A stretch of 64,000 bases of DNA from Leguminivora glycinivorella (lineage: Eukaryota; Arthropoda; Insecta; Lepidoptera; Tortricidae): positions 3,223,252 through 3,287,251 of the forward strand of contig NC_062993.1 in the NCBI RefSeq assembly GCF_023078275.1, given 5' to 3'. The notes beneath the pieces are model-generated. The model was not told the DNA's origin. It did not search any database and worked only from the letters and a program-made list of their open reading frames with translations. Shown piece by piece: positions 63,091-64,000 of this stretch. Positions within the stretch are counted from its first letter, which is position 1; every line of letters starts with the position of its first letter. The translations under genes and the position numbers were made by a program.

Positions 63091-64000
63091 TAGCGGACAG
63101 TTGTAAATAAAATATGACTTATAATGACACAATCCAACCAGAACACCTTAAGCAGATTTTCTGTGATCCGCAGGGGCAAAGCCGTATGAATATATAATAT
63201 TTACCGAATCAAATATTTCATGTGGGATCAGACAGAACTATTATTCGTGGGATATGAAATATTTAACGACCGTGAAACGTATTCTTTGTAATAAAAAAGT
63301 CCCATTGATCATTTACCGACTAGACGGAAAGGAAAACAACAATAAGTTTTTTTTATTATAAATGAGCTTACTCTTGGCCACAGACTAGTCAAAGGCAAAG
63401 ACGTGGCCTACGATGGAGTGAGCTCGCCCAGAAGATGCCTGTTCACTCTTGATTTGAAGGTCGCCGGGTTATATGAGCTCGGAAATACTCCTTGGCAGTG
63501 CGCATAAGAAAAGAAGAAGCAAAGCGCTTCGTGCGAATTCGCGGAATAATAATAATTATTTAGGTTTAAATGTATTCTTGTAAATCTAGATATATTTTAC
63601 ATCTGATGCCTATTTCTTACCCTTAGCAATCCAGTTTTTTTTTTTCACTTGCCCCCTTGCACTGTTTAAATATCAAACGATGGTAAAACGATTAAGTGTG
63701 TGTCAATTTTTCGATATTTGTTTATACCTATCGCATCAATTGCTGGTCTAAGTATATCAGTCCTTTGGTGTTCTTAAATATTTTTTGAAACTCGTTACGA
63801 AATCGGCAACACAAAAACTAGTTTGATTTTTCGTTGACGATAATTTTAAGTAGCTGCAGCGGCTCCCCTTGATTCTACCTCTAGTACCCAGTACACCAAG
63901 GTCAGAGCGTTCCTCGATTTATTCTTAAAAAGGCGCCCAACATAACCTAATTCTTATATTCTAAATTTACCATTTACCCGGTCTTCCAGTACCAGAACCA
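63091..64000. other. Unassigned sequence with a probable LINE fragment
   Basis: 63365-63535 contains CTCTTGGCCACAGACTAG (also at 44279) and AGAAAAGAAGAAGCAAAGCG, which I associate only loosely with LINE 3' regions. The last 450 bases show nothing I can name. Confidence 0.3.

Overview
The window looks like intergenic chromatin from a moth or butterfly (Lepidoptera). It is AT-rich, no convincing host gene was found, and almost everything recognisable is a mobile element or its remains. Signs of Lepidoptera are the tRNA-derived SINEs with the GGTTCGAATCCCGG box, Helitron ends of the form CGCGGGCGAAGCCGCG...CTAGT, the repeat that starts GGGTTCCGTA and ends in CTTGGCCGGTTTT, and the CR1, RTE and I-like LINE tails. 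All alignments were made by eye; no database search or folding program was run.

Layout. 0.5-3.1 kb holds small interspersed repeats. 3.1-9.5 kb is a Ty3/Gypsy LTR retrotransposon on the minus strand, with identical 236-bp LTRs and a 5-bp target duplication, broken by an internal tandem duplication of its reverse transcriptase. 9.5-11.3 kb holds a TA-flanked MITE, an RTE tail and the 3' half of an RNase-H-bearing LINE. 14.8-19.2 kb is dense in inverted-repeat elements: a Tc1/mariner derivative with about 318-bp terminal inverted repeats, three Penelope-like fragments that carry a hammerhead-like RNA motif, and a TTCGTCA-rich MITE. 21.5-23.9 kb is a Helitron-like element built from about 450-bp tandem units. 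24-32 kb holds nested palindromic MITEs. 32.6-34.1 kb is a decayed mariner transposase gene with a clear core promoter. 35.6-36.0 kb is a hAT element with an 8-bp target duplication. 38-46 kb is mixed MITEs and LINE tails. 47.0-50.3 kb is a three-layer nest of TA-flanked elements, the innermost a 2.9-kb foldback element with about 870-bp arms. 50.5-56.6 kb holds Helitron, SINE and MITE insertions and a small ORF with a predicted membrane segment. 57.1-61.8 kb is a nearly full-length CR1-clade LINE on the minus strand (ORF1 with PHD finger and SGNH-type domain, ORF2 with endonuclease and reverse transcriptase), frameshifted in both ORFs.

How the parts relate. There is no operon or pathway here. 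The biology is transposition: autonomous-type genes (gag-pol, CR1 ORF1/ORF2, mariner transposase) are all broken, and the many short elements are non-autonomous passengers nested in one another, so their relative ages can be read from the insertion order. The most interesting signal is a two-helix RNA motif with hammerhead-like boxes, repeated in seven places across four related Penelope-type repeat families, with base-pair-preserving changes in its stems.
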